Shown here: piece by piece, positions 33,802 to 41,243 of the stretch
How positions within the stretch are numbered: position 1 is the stretch's first letter
Layout of the letters: each line of letters begins with the position of its first letter
Assembly (NCBI GenBank): GCA_963703895.1
Contig: CAVPFX010000002.1
Location: 1,054,001 to 1,118,000 of the forward strand
Length of the DNA: 64,000 nucleotides
Reading direction: 5' to 3'
DNA from: VRUE01 sp963703895
Lineage (GTDB): Bacteria; Actinomycetota; Thermoleophilia; Solirubrobacterales; 70-9
Notes under the pieces: generated by a model
Told to the model about the DNA's origin: nothing
What the model saw: only the letters and a program-made list of their open reading frames with translations
Databases searched by the model: none
Made by a program: the position numbers and the translations under genes

Positions 33802-34891
33802 CGGCGCCGAGGTCTCGTTTCTCGGCACCGAGGAGCGGATCGAGGCCGAGCTGGTGCCCGCCGCCGGTTACGAGATCGACTTCCTCAAGGTGCGTGGGAT
33901 CGACCGCCGCAACCCGCTGCGGGCGGCGGTCGCCGTCGGCGAGGCCGCCGGTGCGGTGGGAGCGGCACGGCGGGCCCTGCGGCGACGTGGTGCCGACGTG
34001 GTCGTCGGCGGCGGTGGCTACGTCGCCGGCCCGGCCGGCCTGGCCGCGGTCCTCACCCGCACCCCCTTGGTCCTGACCGAGGCCGACAGCCACCTCGGCC
34101 TCGCCAACCGCCTGTTGGCGCGACGGGCCCGTCGTGTCTGCCTCGCCTTCCCGATCGCGGGGCGCGAGGGCGAGCCTTACCTCGTCACCGGGCGCCCGCT
34201 GCCGGCGGCGATCCTGCGGGCCGACCGAGAGCAGGCGCGGCGGCGCTTCGAGATCGCGCCCGACGCCCGCTGCCTGCTGGTGATGGGCGGCAGTCAGGGC
34301 GCGCGCTCGATCAACGAGGCGGCGATCGAGGCCTTCGCCGAGGCTGGGCCCGGCGGCCCCGATGCCGAGTTTCGCCGCGACTTCCACGTCCTCCACCTCA
34401 GCGGCCGCCGCGACTACGAGGACCTGGAGCGGCGCCTGGCCGCGGCTCCGCACGCCGAGCGCTACACGCTGCTCCCCTACGAGCCGGATCTCGGCGACGT
34501 CCTCGCCGCCTGCGATCTCGTGCTGGCCCGCTCCGGCGGCTCGATCTTCGAGGTCGTCGCCGCCGGCCGGCCGGCGATCCTCGTCCCCTATCCATACGCG
34601 ACGGCCGATCACCAGACGGCAAACGCGGCCTGGATGAGCGAGGCGAGGGCGGCGGAGACGGTCGCCGACGACGACTTGAGCGCGGGGCTCCTCGCCGGGC
34701 TGGTCTCGTCGCTGTTCGAGGACCGGCCTCGGCTTGCGGCGATGGCCGAGGCCTCAACCTCGCTCGCCAAGCCCGACGCCGCCCGGCGCATCGCCGACGA
34801 GATCCTCGCCGCGGCTGGCTCTGGAGCGTCTGCCACTGATTCCGGTGCGCCTTATGCACCTATGGAGAGCAAAAGGCGCACCGGAACATGA
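33668..34891 (+). CDS. murG: lipid II synthase MurG
   Basis: The enzyme adds GlcNAc to lipid I on the inner membrane face. The N-domain has VVVAAGGTAGHVVPAMAVAEEL with the Gly-rich lipid-binding loop, then VVGGGGYVAGPAGLAA; the C-domain has LLVMGGSQGARSINEA and LARSGGSIFEVVAAGRPAILVPYPYATADHQTANA. ATG 33668 lies within ftsW; GTG 33707 is an equally plausible start. The last codons (TDSGAPYAPMESKRRTGT) are encoded by a hairpin at 34840-34886, and the stop overlaps the murC ATG. Confidence 0.93.
   Translation: MGLAKGAKGADLAVVDKAPRVVVAAGGTAGHVVPAMAVAEELRASGAEVSFLGTEERIEAELVPAAGYEIDFLKVRGIDRRNPLRAAVAVGEAAGAVGAARRALRRRGADVVVGGGGYVAGPAGLAAVLTRTPLVLTEADSHLGLANRLLARRARRVCLAFPIAGREGEPYLVTGRPLPAAILRADREQARRRFEIAPDARCLLVMGGSQGARSINEAAIEAFAEAGPGGPDAEFRRDFHVLHLSGRRDYEDLERRLAAAPHAERYTLLPYEPDLGDVLAACDLVLARSGGSIFEVVAAGRPAILVPYPYATADHQTANAAWMSEARAAETVADDDLSAGLLAGLVSSLFEDRPRLAAMAEASTSLAKPDAARRIADEILAAAGSGASATDSGAPYAPMESKRRTGT
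34840..34886. repeat. palindrome at the murG/murC junction
   Basis: TTCCGGTGCGCCTT and its exact reverse complement flank a 19-nt loop. It codes for the murG C-terminus and ends 1 nt before the murC ATG, so it would cover the murC ribosome binding site if folded. Confidence 0.65.
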
Positions 34892-36237
34892 GCGACTGGG
34901 CTTCCAGGCGGCTGCACTTCATCGGCATCGGTGGGGCTGGGATGAGTGGGCTGGCGCTTGTCTGCGCTGAGCTTGGCGCGAGCGTGAGTGGCAGCGACCG
35001 GGCCGACTCCTCTTATATGGAGCGCCTGCGTGTCGCTGGGCTCGATCCCACGGTCGGCCATGACGCGGCGAACTTGCCCGAGGGCGCCGAGGTGGTGGTC
35101 TCGACCGCGATCGGCGCGGACAACCCGGAGCTCGCCCTGGCCCACGAACGCGGTGTCGAGCCGATTCATCGCGGCGCCCTGCTCGCCGACCTCTGCGCCG
35201 AGAAGCGCCTGATCGCCGTCGCCGGCACCCACGGCAAGACGACGACTACGGCGATGCTGGTCTGGGCGCTGCGAGCGCTCGGCGCCGACCCGGCCTTCTT
35301 CGTCGGTGGCGAGGTCCCCGGCCTGGGGACGGCGACCGCTGCCGCCAACGCTGGCTGGGGCGGTGGCGAGTGGGTCGTCGCCGAGGCTGACGAGAGCGAT
35401 GGCAGCTTCCTCGAGCTGAAACCGGAGATCGCCGTCGTCACCAACGTCGAGATGGACCATCACAGTCGCTGGGGCTCGGTCGCCGAGCTGCGCAAGGCGT
35501 TCAGGCAATTCGTCGAGCCCGCCAAGGCCGTCGTCGCTCCCGCGGACGACAGCCTGACCGAGGTCACCAGCGGTTCACGGGTGAGCAACTTCGACCTCGA
35601 TCGACCCGACCCGGAGTCGCTCGACCTCGCGGTCCCGGGCCAGCACAACCTGCTCAACGCGCGCGCTGCTCTCGCTGCCCTGGGCGAGGCTGGCTTCGAC
35701 CTCGAGCGGGCCGCGGCTGCTCTCGCCGACTTTCCCGGGGTGAGGCGTCGGCTCGAGCTCAAGGGCTCCCGCGCCGGTGTCCGTATCTATGACGACTACG
35801 CCCACCACCCGACCGAGGTGCGGGCGGCCCTCTCGGCCCTGCGCGAGCAGGGACCCGGTCGCCTGGTCGCGGTCTTCCAGCCCCACCTCTACTCGCGCAC
35901 CAAGGCCTTCGGAGAGGAGTTCGGCGCCGCCCTCGCCCTGGCCGACGAGGTCGTCGTGCTTGACGTCTACCCGGCCCGCGAGCAGCCGGTCGGGGAGTTG
36001 GCCGGGGTGAGCGGGCTGCAGGTCGCGCAGGCAGCGGCCGAGCGGATGGGGGGCCGGCGGGTCAGCTGGTTGCCCGATGCCGCTGCCGCGGATCGCGCTC
36101 TGGGCGACCTCCTGGACGACAACCGGGCCGTCGGCTACGCCGACCAGGTGCTGGTCACGATCGGCGCCGGCGACGTCTTCAAGATCGGTGAGGCCCTGGT
36201 CGAAGACGGCGGCCGCGGCGAGGGGGTGTCACGGTGA
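34888..36237 (+). CDS. murC: UDP-MurNAc L-alanine ligase MurC
   Basis: First of the four Mur ligases. It starts with LHFIGIGGAGMSGLALVCAELGASVSGSD, has the ATP loop VAGTHGKTTTTAMLVW, EADESDGSFL, the central NVEMDHH, and IYDDYAHHPTEVRAAL in the C-domain. The length (449) is typical. ATG overlaps the murG stop (ATGA) and its end overlaps murB by 4 nt, consistent with translational coupling. Confidence 0.95.
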   Translation: MSDWASRRLHFIGIGGAGMSGLALVCAELGASVSGSDRADSSYMERLRVAGLDPTVGHDAANLPEGAEVVVSTAIGADNPELALAHERGVEPIHRGALLADLCAEKRLIAVAGTHGKTTTTAMLVWALRALGADPAFFVGGEVPGLGTATAAANAGWGGGEWVVAEADESDGSFLELKPEIAVVTNVEMDHHSRWGSVAELRKAFRQFVEPAKAVVAPADDSLTEVTSGSRVSNFDLDRPDPESLDLAVPGQHNLLNARAALAALGEAGFDLERAAAALADFPGVRRRLELKGSRAGVRIYDDYAHHPTEVRAALSALREQGPGRLVAVFQPHLYSRTKAFGEEFGAALALADEVVVLDVYPAREQPVGELAGVSGLQVAQAAAERMGGRRVSWLPDAAAADRALGDLLDDNRAVGYADQVLVTIGAGDVFKIGEALVEDGGRGEGVSR

Positions 36238-37148
36238 GCTCCCAGCCTGCGGGAGTGCAAAAGGGCTTCCCCCTTGCCCGGTTGACCACGGTGCGCACCG
36301 GCGGCGACGCCGACTTCTTCGCTCGACCCGGGAACGAGGGAGAGTTGCTCGCGGTGTTGGCGTGGGCCGCGGACGAGGGCCTCGCCCTCGGCGTGATCGG
36401 CTCCGGCTCGAACTTGCTCGTCGCCGACGCGGGCTTCCACGGACTCGCGCTCAAGCTCGATCGAGAGCTAACCACGATCGAGCGCGAGGAGGAGGGGATG
36501 GTCTGCGGCGGCGGCGCCCGCTTCCCCTCGGCCTCGGCGAAGGCCGCCGGCTGGGGTCTCGCCGGGATCGAATTCGGCGTCAACATCCCCGGCACGGCCG
36601 GCGGGGCGGTGAAGATGAACGCCAACGCCTACGGCGGCCAGCTCGCCGAGGTGCTGGAGTGGGTCGACGTCTTCACGGCGAGGGGCCGCGAACGGCGTAA
36701 GCCGGACTCGCTCGGCTTCGCCTATCGCAGCTCCAACCTCACGGCGGGCGAGATCGTCTCGCGCGTCGCCTTCAACCTGCGCCCGGACGACCCGACGGCA
36801 ATCCGCTCCCGTCTGGAGGAGATGCGCGGCAAGCGTCGCGAAGCCCAGCCTTCCGGGATCAAGACCTTCGGCTCGACCTTCAAGAACCCGGAGGACCCGC
36901 GGGCGGAGGGGCGCAGTGCCGGTCAGCTGCTGGAGGCGGCCGGTTGCCGCGGGCTTGGCCGGGGAGAAGCTCGTTTCGCCGAGAAGCACGCCAACTTCGT
37001 CGAGAACACCGGGCACGCGACGACGGCGGACGTGCTGGCGCTGATGGCCGAGGGACGGCGCCGGGTGTACCAGCAGACCGGCGTCGTGCTCGAGCCCGAG
37101 GTGCAGGTGCTGGGAGAGGTCGAGTGGCCAGAGGGCTGGGACCTGTGA
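36234..37148 (+). CDS. murB: UDP-N-acetylenolpyruvoylglucosamine reductase MurB
   Basis: The FAD enzyme that makes UDP-MurNAc from the enolpyruvyl precursor. FAD-binding segments are TTVRTGGDADFFARP, LGVIGSGSNLLVADAGF and FGVNIPGTAGGAVKMNANAYGG; SFAYRSSNL-like FAYRSSNLTAGEIVSRVAF and KTFGSTFKNPEDP follow, with GQLLEAAGCRGLGRGEARFAEKHANFVENTG typical of the shorter type II enzyme. GTG start overlaps the murC stop, and the stop overlaps ftsQ. Confidence 0.94.
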   Translation: MSSQPAGVQKGFPLARLTTVRTGGDADFFARPGNEGELLAVLAWAADEGLALGVIGSGSNLLVADAGFHGLALKLDRELTTIEREEEGMVCGGGARFPSASAKAAGWGLAGIEFGVNIPGTAGGAVKMNANAYGGQLAEVLEWVDVFTARGRERRKPDSLGFAYRSSNLTAGEIVSRVAFNLRPDDPTAIRSRLEEMRGKRREAQPSGIKTFGSTFKNPEDPRAEGRSAGQLLEAAGCRGLGRGEARFAEKHANFVENTGHATTADVLALMAEGRRRVYQQTGVVLEPEVQVLGEVEWPEGWDL

Positions 37149-37678
37149 GGCGGCTGTACCGAGGGGGGCTCGTGATCGTCGCGGCGATCCTCGTCGCCTT
37201 CGTCGCCCAGAAGGTCGTTGGCGGCAAGACGGTGGAGCCGCACCTCGTCTCCTCCGAGCCGGTGGCGGTGATCGGCAGTGACAGCGAAGCGGTGGCGGTC
37301 GCTGGCGATGGCACCGTGCTCACCTGGTTCCCGGTGCCGGAAGACAGCCACTTGCCGCGGCTGCCGATCGGCTCAGCCCCGAAAGGACCGCGCCTGCAGG
37401 GCCCCGTCCTCGAACAGGTTCGCGTCCTTGCGGCCGCGCCTCGGGCGCTGCGTCCATATATAGAGGGCAGCTATTTCGGCGAAAGCGGGGTGGTGGTCGA
37501 ACTCACCTCCGGGATCGAACTGCGCTTCGGCAGCGCCATCGACGCGGAGCGCAAGTGGAAGGCGGCGGCAGCAGTGCTCGCCGATCCGTCGATCACGGCG
37601 CTCGATTATGTTGACCTGAGCGCTCCGGGAAGGCCCGCCACAAAGGGCTCTGGGCATACGCTTCCACCCATTGAATGA
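37145..37678 (+). CDS. ftsQ: FtsQ-like division protein lacking the POTRA domain
   Basis: The 177-residue product has one membrane helix (GLVIVAAILVAFVAQKVV, residues about 7-24), followed almost at once by EPHLVSSEPVAVIGSDSEAVAVAGDGTVLTW. This corresponds to the region after POTRA in FtsQ (E-R-x-P-V-A-v ... v-D-x-x-G). The C-terminal ELRFGSAIDAERKWKAAAAVLADPSITALDYVDLSAPGRPA is the usual FtsQ end. The roughly 70-residue POTRA domain that normally binds FtsK is absent, and the overlap of GTG with the murB stop leaves no room for it upstream. Position between murB and ftsZ supports the call. Confidence 0.7.
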   Translation: MRRLYRGGLVIVAAILVAFVAQKVVGGKTVEPHLVSSEPVAVIGSDSEAVAVAGDGTVLTWFPVPEDSHLPRLPIGSAPKGPRLQGPVLEQVRVLAAAPRALRPYIEGSYFGESGVVVELTSGIELRFGSAIDAERKWKAAAAVLADPSITALDYVDLSAPGRPATKGSGHTLPPIE

Positions 37679-37710
37679 ACCCTCGACCACAGGGTTAGGT
37701 TGGGTAAACT

Positions 37711-37727
37711 CTCAAGTAAGACTTGAG
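37711..37727. promoter_or_regulatory. inverted repeat upstream of ftsZ
   Basis: CTCAAGT-AAG-ACTTGAG is a perfect 7-bp dyad, with a further half-site CTCTCAAG near 37823. The dyad lies upstream of a likely ftsZ promoter and could be a regulator site. Confidence 0.4.
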
Positions 37728-37758
37728 ACATCGGCCTTGCAGGATGCCGCCCGGCGGT

Positions 37759-37787
37759 TTGACAGACCCCGCCCGATACCCTACGTT
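37759..37787 (+). promoter_or_regulatory. likely ftsZ promoter
   Basis: A consensus -35 TTGACA at 37759 is followed after 17 bp by TACGTT. The 250-nt gap between ftsQ and ftsZ is the only sizeable untranslated gap in this half of the cluster, which fits an independent ftsZ promoter. Confidence 0.5.
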
Positions 37788-37880
37788 GAGCGCAATTTCC
37801 GCGGTTACAGCGTACCCTTGAACTCTCAAGCATTGCTGTAGCTTCGGACAGAACAAAGGCTCAACTCAACACCCAGTCCT

Positions 37881-37928
37881 GCGGATTGGGACATATCCAG
37901 CCCCTAGCGGGACTGGGCTTGGAGAAAT
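37881..37928 (+). other. paired segments in the ftsZ leader
   Basis: CCCAGTCC pairs with GGACTGGG across about 30 nt that hold smaller GG/CC pairs. The structure ends roughly 15 nt before the ftsZ start and could influence leader stability or translation. Confidence 0.35.
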
Positions 37929-37934
37929 CGGGAG

Positions 37935-39014
37935 ATGGAATCCACATACCTAGCGGTGATCAAGGTGGTCGGCGCCGGCGGCGGCGGCACTAACGCCGTC
38001 AGTCGCATGGTCGACGCCGGCATTCGTGGCGTCGAGTTCGTCGCCGTCAACACGGATGCTCAAGCGCTGCAGGCGTGTGACGCTGACATCAAGCTCTCGA
38101 TCGGTCAGGAGCTGACCCGCGGCCTCGGCGCCGGCGGCAACCCGGAGGTCGGGGCTGGCGCGGCGGCGGAGAGTCGCGACGAGATCAAGGAGGCGCTGAA
38201 GGGCGCCGACATGGTCTTCGTAACCGCTGGCGAGGGCGGCGGCACCGGCACCGGCTCGGCCCCGGTGATCGCCGAGATCGCCAAGGAAGAGATCGGCGCG
38301 CTGACCGTTGGCGCCGTGACCAAGCCCTTCGAGTTCGAGGGCAAACGACGGATGCAGCAGGCACTCGAGGGGATCGAGAAGCTGCGCAACAACGTCGACA
38401 CCCTGATCATCGTCCCCAACGAGAAGCTGCTGCAGGCGGTCGAGCGGCGCACCAGCGTGCTCGAGGCATTCCGCCAGGCCGACGACATCCTGCGCCAGGG
38501 CGTTCAGGGCATTACCGACCTGATCACGATCCCCGGCCTGATCAACCTCGACTTCGCCGACGTGCGCACGATCATGCGCGACGCCGGCTCCGCACTGATG
38601 GGCGTCGGCTCCGCCTCCGGCGAGGCCCGCGCCCTCGACGCGGCCAAGGCCGCGATCACCTCGCCCCTGATCGAGGAGTCGATCAAGGGCGCGACCGGGA
38701 TGCTGCTCAACATCACTGGGCCCGAGGACCTTGGCCTCTTCGAGGTCAACGAGGCCGCCCAATTGGTCCAGGCCGAGGCCGACGACAACGCCAACATCAT
38801 CTTCGGCTCGGTCGTCGATCAGTCGATGAAAGACGAGGTCCGGGTTACCGTCATTGCGACTGGCTTCGAGGGCTTCGAGCTGCTGGCGCGGTCGCCGCAG
38901 CGGGTGCGGCGGCGTTACGAGTCGCGTCCGCGGATTTCCGCGGAGGACACTGACATCCGCAAACTGCGGGTGTCGGATGACGACATCGACGTACCTGGGT
39001 TCCTCAAAGAATGA
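37935..39014 (+). CDS. ftsZ: cell division protein FtsZ
   Basis: The tubulin-like GTPase that forms the Z ring. It has KVVGAGGGGTNAVSRMV, the GTP signature GGGTGTGSAPVIAEIAKE, the T7 loop NLDFADVRTIM and a short variable linker. The C-terminal tail DDDIDVPGFLKE is the conserved docking peptide for SepF/FtsA-type partners. ATG follows GGGAG by 2-3 nt. Two hairpins follow the stop. Confidence 0.97.
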   Translation: MESTYLAVIKVVGAGGGGTNAVSRMVDAGIRGVEFVAVNTDAQALQACDADIKLSIGQELTRGLGAGGNPEVGAGAAAESRDEIKEALKGADMVFVTAGEGGGTGTGSAPVIAEIAKEEIGALTVGAVTKPFEFEGKRRMQQALEGIEKLRNNVDTLIIVPNEKLLQAVERRTSVLEAFRQADDILRQGVQGITDLITIPGLINLDFADVRTIMRDAGSALMGVGSASGEARALDAAKAAITSPLIEESIKGATGMLLNITGPEDLGLFEVNEAAQLVQAEADDNANIIFGSVVDQSMKDEVRVTVIATGFEGFELLARSPQRVRRRYESRPRISAEDTDIRKLRVSDDDIDVPGFLKE

Positions 39015-39028
39015 GCCTCAGCGGGGTG

Positions 39029-39104
39029 GAAGGGGCCGTTCGGCGGCCTCTTCTCCCGCCGCTTCGCGGGAGTTCGTGAGAAGAGGCCGCCGAACGGCCC
39101 CTTC
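39029..39104. terminator. family 2 hairpin A after ftsZ
   Basis: Exact 27-nt arms (39029-39055 and 39078-39104; outer part GAAGGGGCCGTTCGGCGGCC) enclose a 22-nt loop beginning CCGCCGCTTCGC and ending GGAGTTCGT. It begins 14 nt after the ftsZ stop and likely terminates it. Confidence 0.7.
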
Positions 39105-39140
39105 GCGCGCGCTCAATCATCTGCTCGAGCTTCGGGTGGC

Positions 39141-39210
39141 AGAGGCCGTTGTCGGGCCTTCCCGACGAACTCCCGCGAAGCGGCGGCGGGAAGGCCCGAC
39201 AACGGCCTCT
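39141..39210. terminator. family 2 hairpin B, inverted copy
   Basis: Exact 24-nt arms (39141-39164 and 39187-39210; start AGAGGCCGTTGTCGGGCC) enclose a 22-nt loop that is exactly the reverse complement of the loop of hairpin A. The right arm overlaps the end of the convergent acetyltransferase gene. Confidence 0.7.
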
Positions 39211-39703
39211 ACAGGTCCAGCTCGTAGTAGAGCATTCGGGGGCCATCCGGAGTGCCTTCGTGGTTGGTGAAGCCGCGACTCTCGTAGAGGGCCCTTGCTT
39301 CGGTGTCGGTCTCACCCGTGGTTAGCTCGAAGTGGTTGGCGCCGGCTTTGCGGGCGGCTTCGATCGAGGCCTCCAGTAGGGCTCGACCGATGCCTTGGCG
39401 GCGCTGCGCCGGGACCACGTAGAGCTCTTCTAGGTAGGCGTCGCCGGCCTTGGCCCAGAGCGACGGGCGGATGCGAAATAGGGCGAAGCCCACTGGTGGG
39501 TCGCCTGCCAGCAGGACGGTGATTGCTCCTTCGCCGAGCAGTTCTCCGAGGCGCTCGGTCAGTGCGGGGACGCCCGGCGTGTAGTCCTCGTATTCGCTGT
39601 TGAAGTCGTGCAGGAGGCGGGCGACGTTGGCGGCGTCGCCGGCGCCGGCTCGGCGGATCTCGCTCTGCGCTGCCTCGGCCATCTCCACGGGTGAGCCTGC
39701 CAC
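39209..39703 (-). CDS. GNAT acetyltransferase
   Basis: A GNAT fold of about 160 residues: EIRRAGAGDAANVARLLHDFN opening, then FALFRIRPSLW, the central LEELYVVPAQRRQGIGRALLEASIEAARKAG with the R/Q-x-x-G-x-G/A acetyl-CoA loop, and ARALYESRGFTNHE at the end. Substrate unknown. Start options are GTG 39703 or ATG 39682 (MAEAAQSEIRR). It is convergent with ftsZ and divergent from gcvT, with the two starts only 24 nt apart or overlapping. Confidence 0.8.
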   Translation of the reverse strand: MAGSPVEMAEAAQSEIRRAGAGDAANVARLLHDFNSEYEDYTPGVPALTERLGELLGEGAITVLLAGDPPVGFALFRIRPSLWAKAGDAYLEELYVVPAQRRQGIGRALLEASIEAARKAGANHFELTTGETDTEARALYESRGFTNHEGTPDGPRMLYYELDL

Positions 39704-39726
39704 AGCTCTCCAATACGCTGCCGCGC

Positions 39727-40809
39727 GTGGCTGACACGACCCTTAGACGCACGCCGCTCTACGAGCGCCACGCCGAGCTCGGGGCCAAGCTCGTTCCCTT
39801 CGCCGGTTGGGAGATGCCGGTCACCTACGAGGGCATCCGCGAGGAGCATGCGGCGGTGCGCACGCACGCCGGCATGTTCGACGTCTCGCACATGGGCGAG
39901 GTCGAGGTCGAGGGGCCCGGCGCGCTCGCCTTTCTCCAGCGCGTTCTAACAAATGACGTGGGGGAGATCGAGCTCGGCGGCGCCCAGTATTCCTGCCTCT
40001 GCAATGAGGACGGCGGCGTGCTCGACGACCTCTTCACTTACCGGCTCGGCGGCGACCGCTACCTGATCGTCACCAACTCGGCCAACCACGCCGCCGACCT
40101 CGCCTGGCTCGGCCGCTGGAGCCGCGAGTTCGACGTCGCCGTGCGCGACGTCGCCGACCGCTACGCGATGCTCGCCGTGCAGGGCCCGCACGCCCGCGCG
40201 ATCCTGACCGGCGCCCTCGGCCTCGCGCTGCCGGTGCGGATGCGGGTCGCGACGGCGCGGATCGGCAACCGGCCGGCGCTCGTCTGCGGCACTGGTTACA
40301 CCGGCGAGGACGGCGCCGAGCTGCTGATCGACCCCGAGATCGCCCCGGCGATCTGGGCCGAGCTGCTCGACGCCGGCGTCGTCCCCTGCGGGCTCGGTGC
40401 CCGCGACACGCTGCGGCTCGAGGTCTGCTTCCACCTGCACGGCAACGACCTGACGACCGAGCGCAACCCGATCGAGGCCGGCCTTGGCTGGTGTTGCGCA
40501 GAGGCAACCGGTTTCCTCGGTGCCGAGGCGGTGGCGCGGGCGCGCCGCGAGGGCACGGTCGAGAAGCTGGCGCCGTTCAAGATCGAGGGCGCCGGCATCC
40601 CGCGCGAAGGCAACCCGGTCCTCGCCGGCGAGGAGCGGGTCGGAACCGTCACCTCCGGCACCTTCTCGCCCTCGCTCGAGCTCGGCATCGGCATGGCCTA
40701 CGTGCGGGCCGACCTGGCCGCGCCCGGCAGCGAGGTCGAGATCGACGTGCGCGGCAAGCATCGACCCGCCCGGATAGCTTCCAAGCCCCTCTACCAGCGG
40801 AAAGGATGA
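39727..40809 (+). CDS. gcvT: aminomethyltransferase, glycine cleavage T protein
   Basis: It transfers the methylene from the lipoyl-bound aminomethyl group to tetrahydrofolate, releasing ammonia. Key segments are TPLYERHAELGAKLVPFAGWEMPVTY, GMFDVSHMGEVEVEGPGALAFLQ, GYTGEDGAELL, LGARDTLRLEVCFHLHGNDL and GMAYVRADLAAPG. GTG 39727 (VADTTLRRTPLYERH) is chosen because the family starts near this point. It opens a tight gcvT-gcvH-gcvPA-gcvPB operon. No glycine riboswitch is seen upstream. Confidence 0.94.
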   Translation: MADTTLRRTPLYERHAELGAKLVPFAGWEMPVTYEGIREEHAAVRTHAGMFDVSHMGEVEVEGPGALAFLQRVLTNDVGEIELGGAQYSCLCNEDGGVLDDLFTYRLGGDRYLIVTNSANHAADLAWLGRWSREFDVAVRDVADRYAMLAVQGPHARAILTGALGLALPVRMRVATARIGNRPALVCGTGYTGEDGAELLIDPEIAPAIWAELLDAGVVPCGLGARDTLRLEVCFHLHGNDLTTERNPIEAGLGWCCAEATGFLGAEAVARARREGTVEKLAPFKIEGAGIPREGNPVLAGEERVGTVTSGTFSPSLELGIGMAYVRADLAAPGSEVEIDVRGKHRPARIASKPLYQRKG

Positions 40810-41207
40810 CCTTGTCCGACGCGCACTACCCCGACGACCTGCTTTACCACGACCAGCACGACTGGGCGCGGCTCGAGGGGGACGAGCACGCCGTCTTCGG
40901 GGTCACCTGGTACGCCCAGGACAGCCTCGGCGAGGTCGTCTTCTACGACGCGCCCGAGGTCGGCGCGACGATCTCCAAAGACGCTTCCTACGCCGAGGTC
41001 GAGTCGGTCAAGGCGGTCTCCGAGGTGATCGCGCCGATGTCCGGCGAGATCGTCGAGGTCAACGACTCGCTCGAAGACACACCGGAGAAGATCAACGAGG
41101 ACCCCTACGGCGAGGGCTGGCTGGTCAAGGTCAAGCTAACCCAGCCCGAGGAGCGCGGGGCGCTGCTTGGTGCGGACGAATACCGCAAGATGCTGGAAAA
41201 GTCCTAG
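40806..41207 (+). CDS. gcvH: glycine cleavage H protein
   Basis: The lipoyl carrier of the glycine cleavage system. The 133-residue chain has YHDQHDWARLEGDEHAVFGVTWYAQDSLGEVVF and the lipoylation site lysine in AEVESVKAVSEVIAPMSGEI, then NEDPYGEGWLVKVK. ATG 40806 overlaps the gcvT stop; TTG 40812 is possible, 6 nt after AAGGA. A 36-nt gap separates it from gcvPA. Confidence 0.95.
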   Translation: MTLSDAHYPDDLLYHDQHDWARLEGDEHAVFGVTWYAQDSLGEVVFYDAPEVGATISKDASYAEVESVKAVSEVIAPMSGEIVEVNDSLEDTPEKINEDPYGEGWLVKVKLTQPEERGALLGADEYRKMLEKS

Positions 41208-41243
41208 GCCGTCCCGCCCTCCCGCTTCCGTAGCCTTCAGCGG

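Noticed and set aside
39670..39730. Glycine riboswitch before gcvT
   Set aside because: The divergent acetyltransferase start leaves no room and no aptamer motif is seen.
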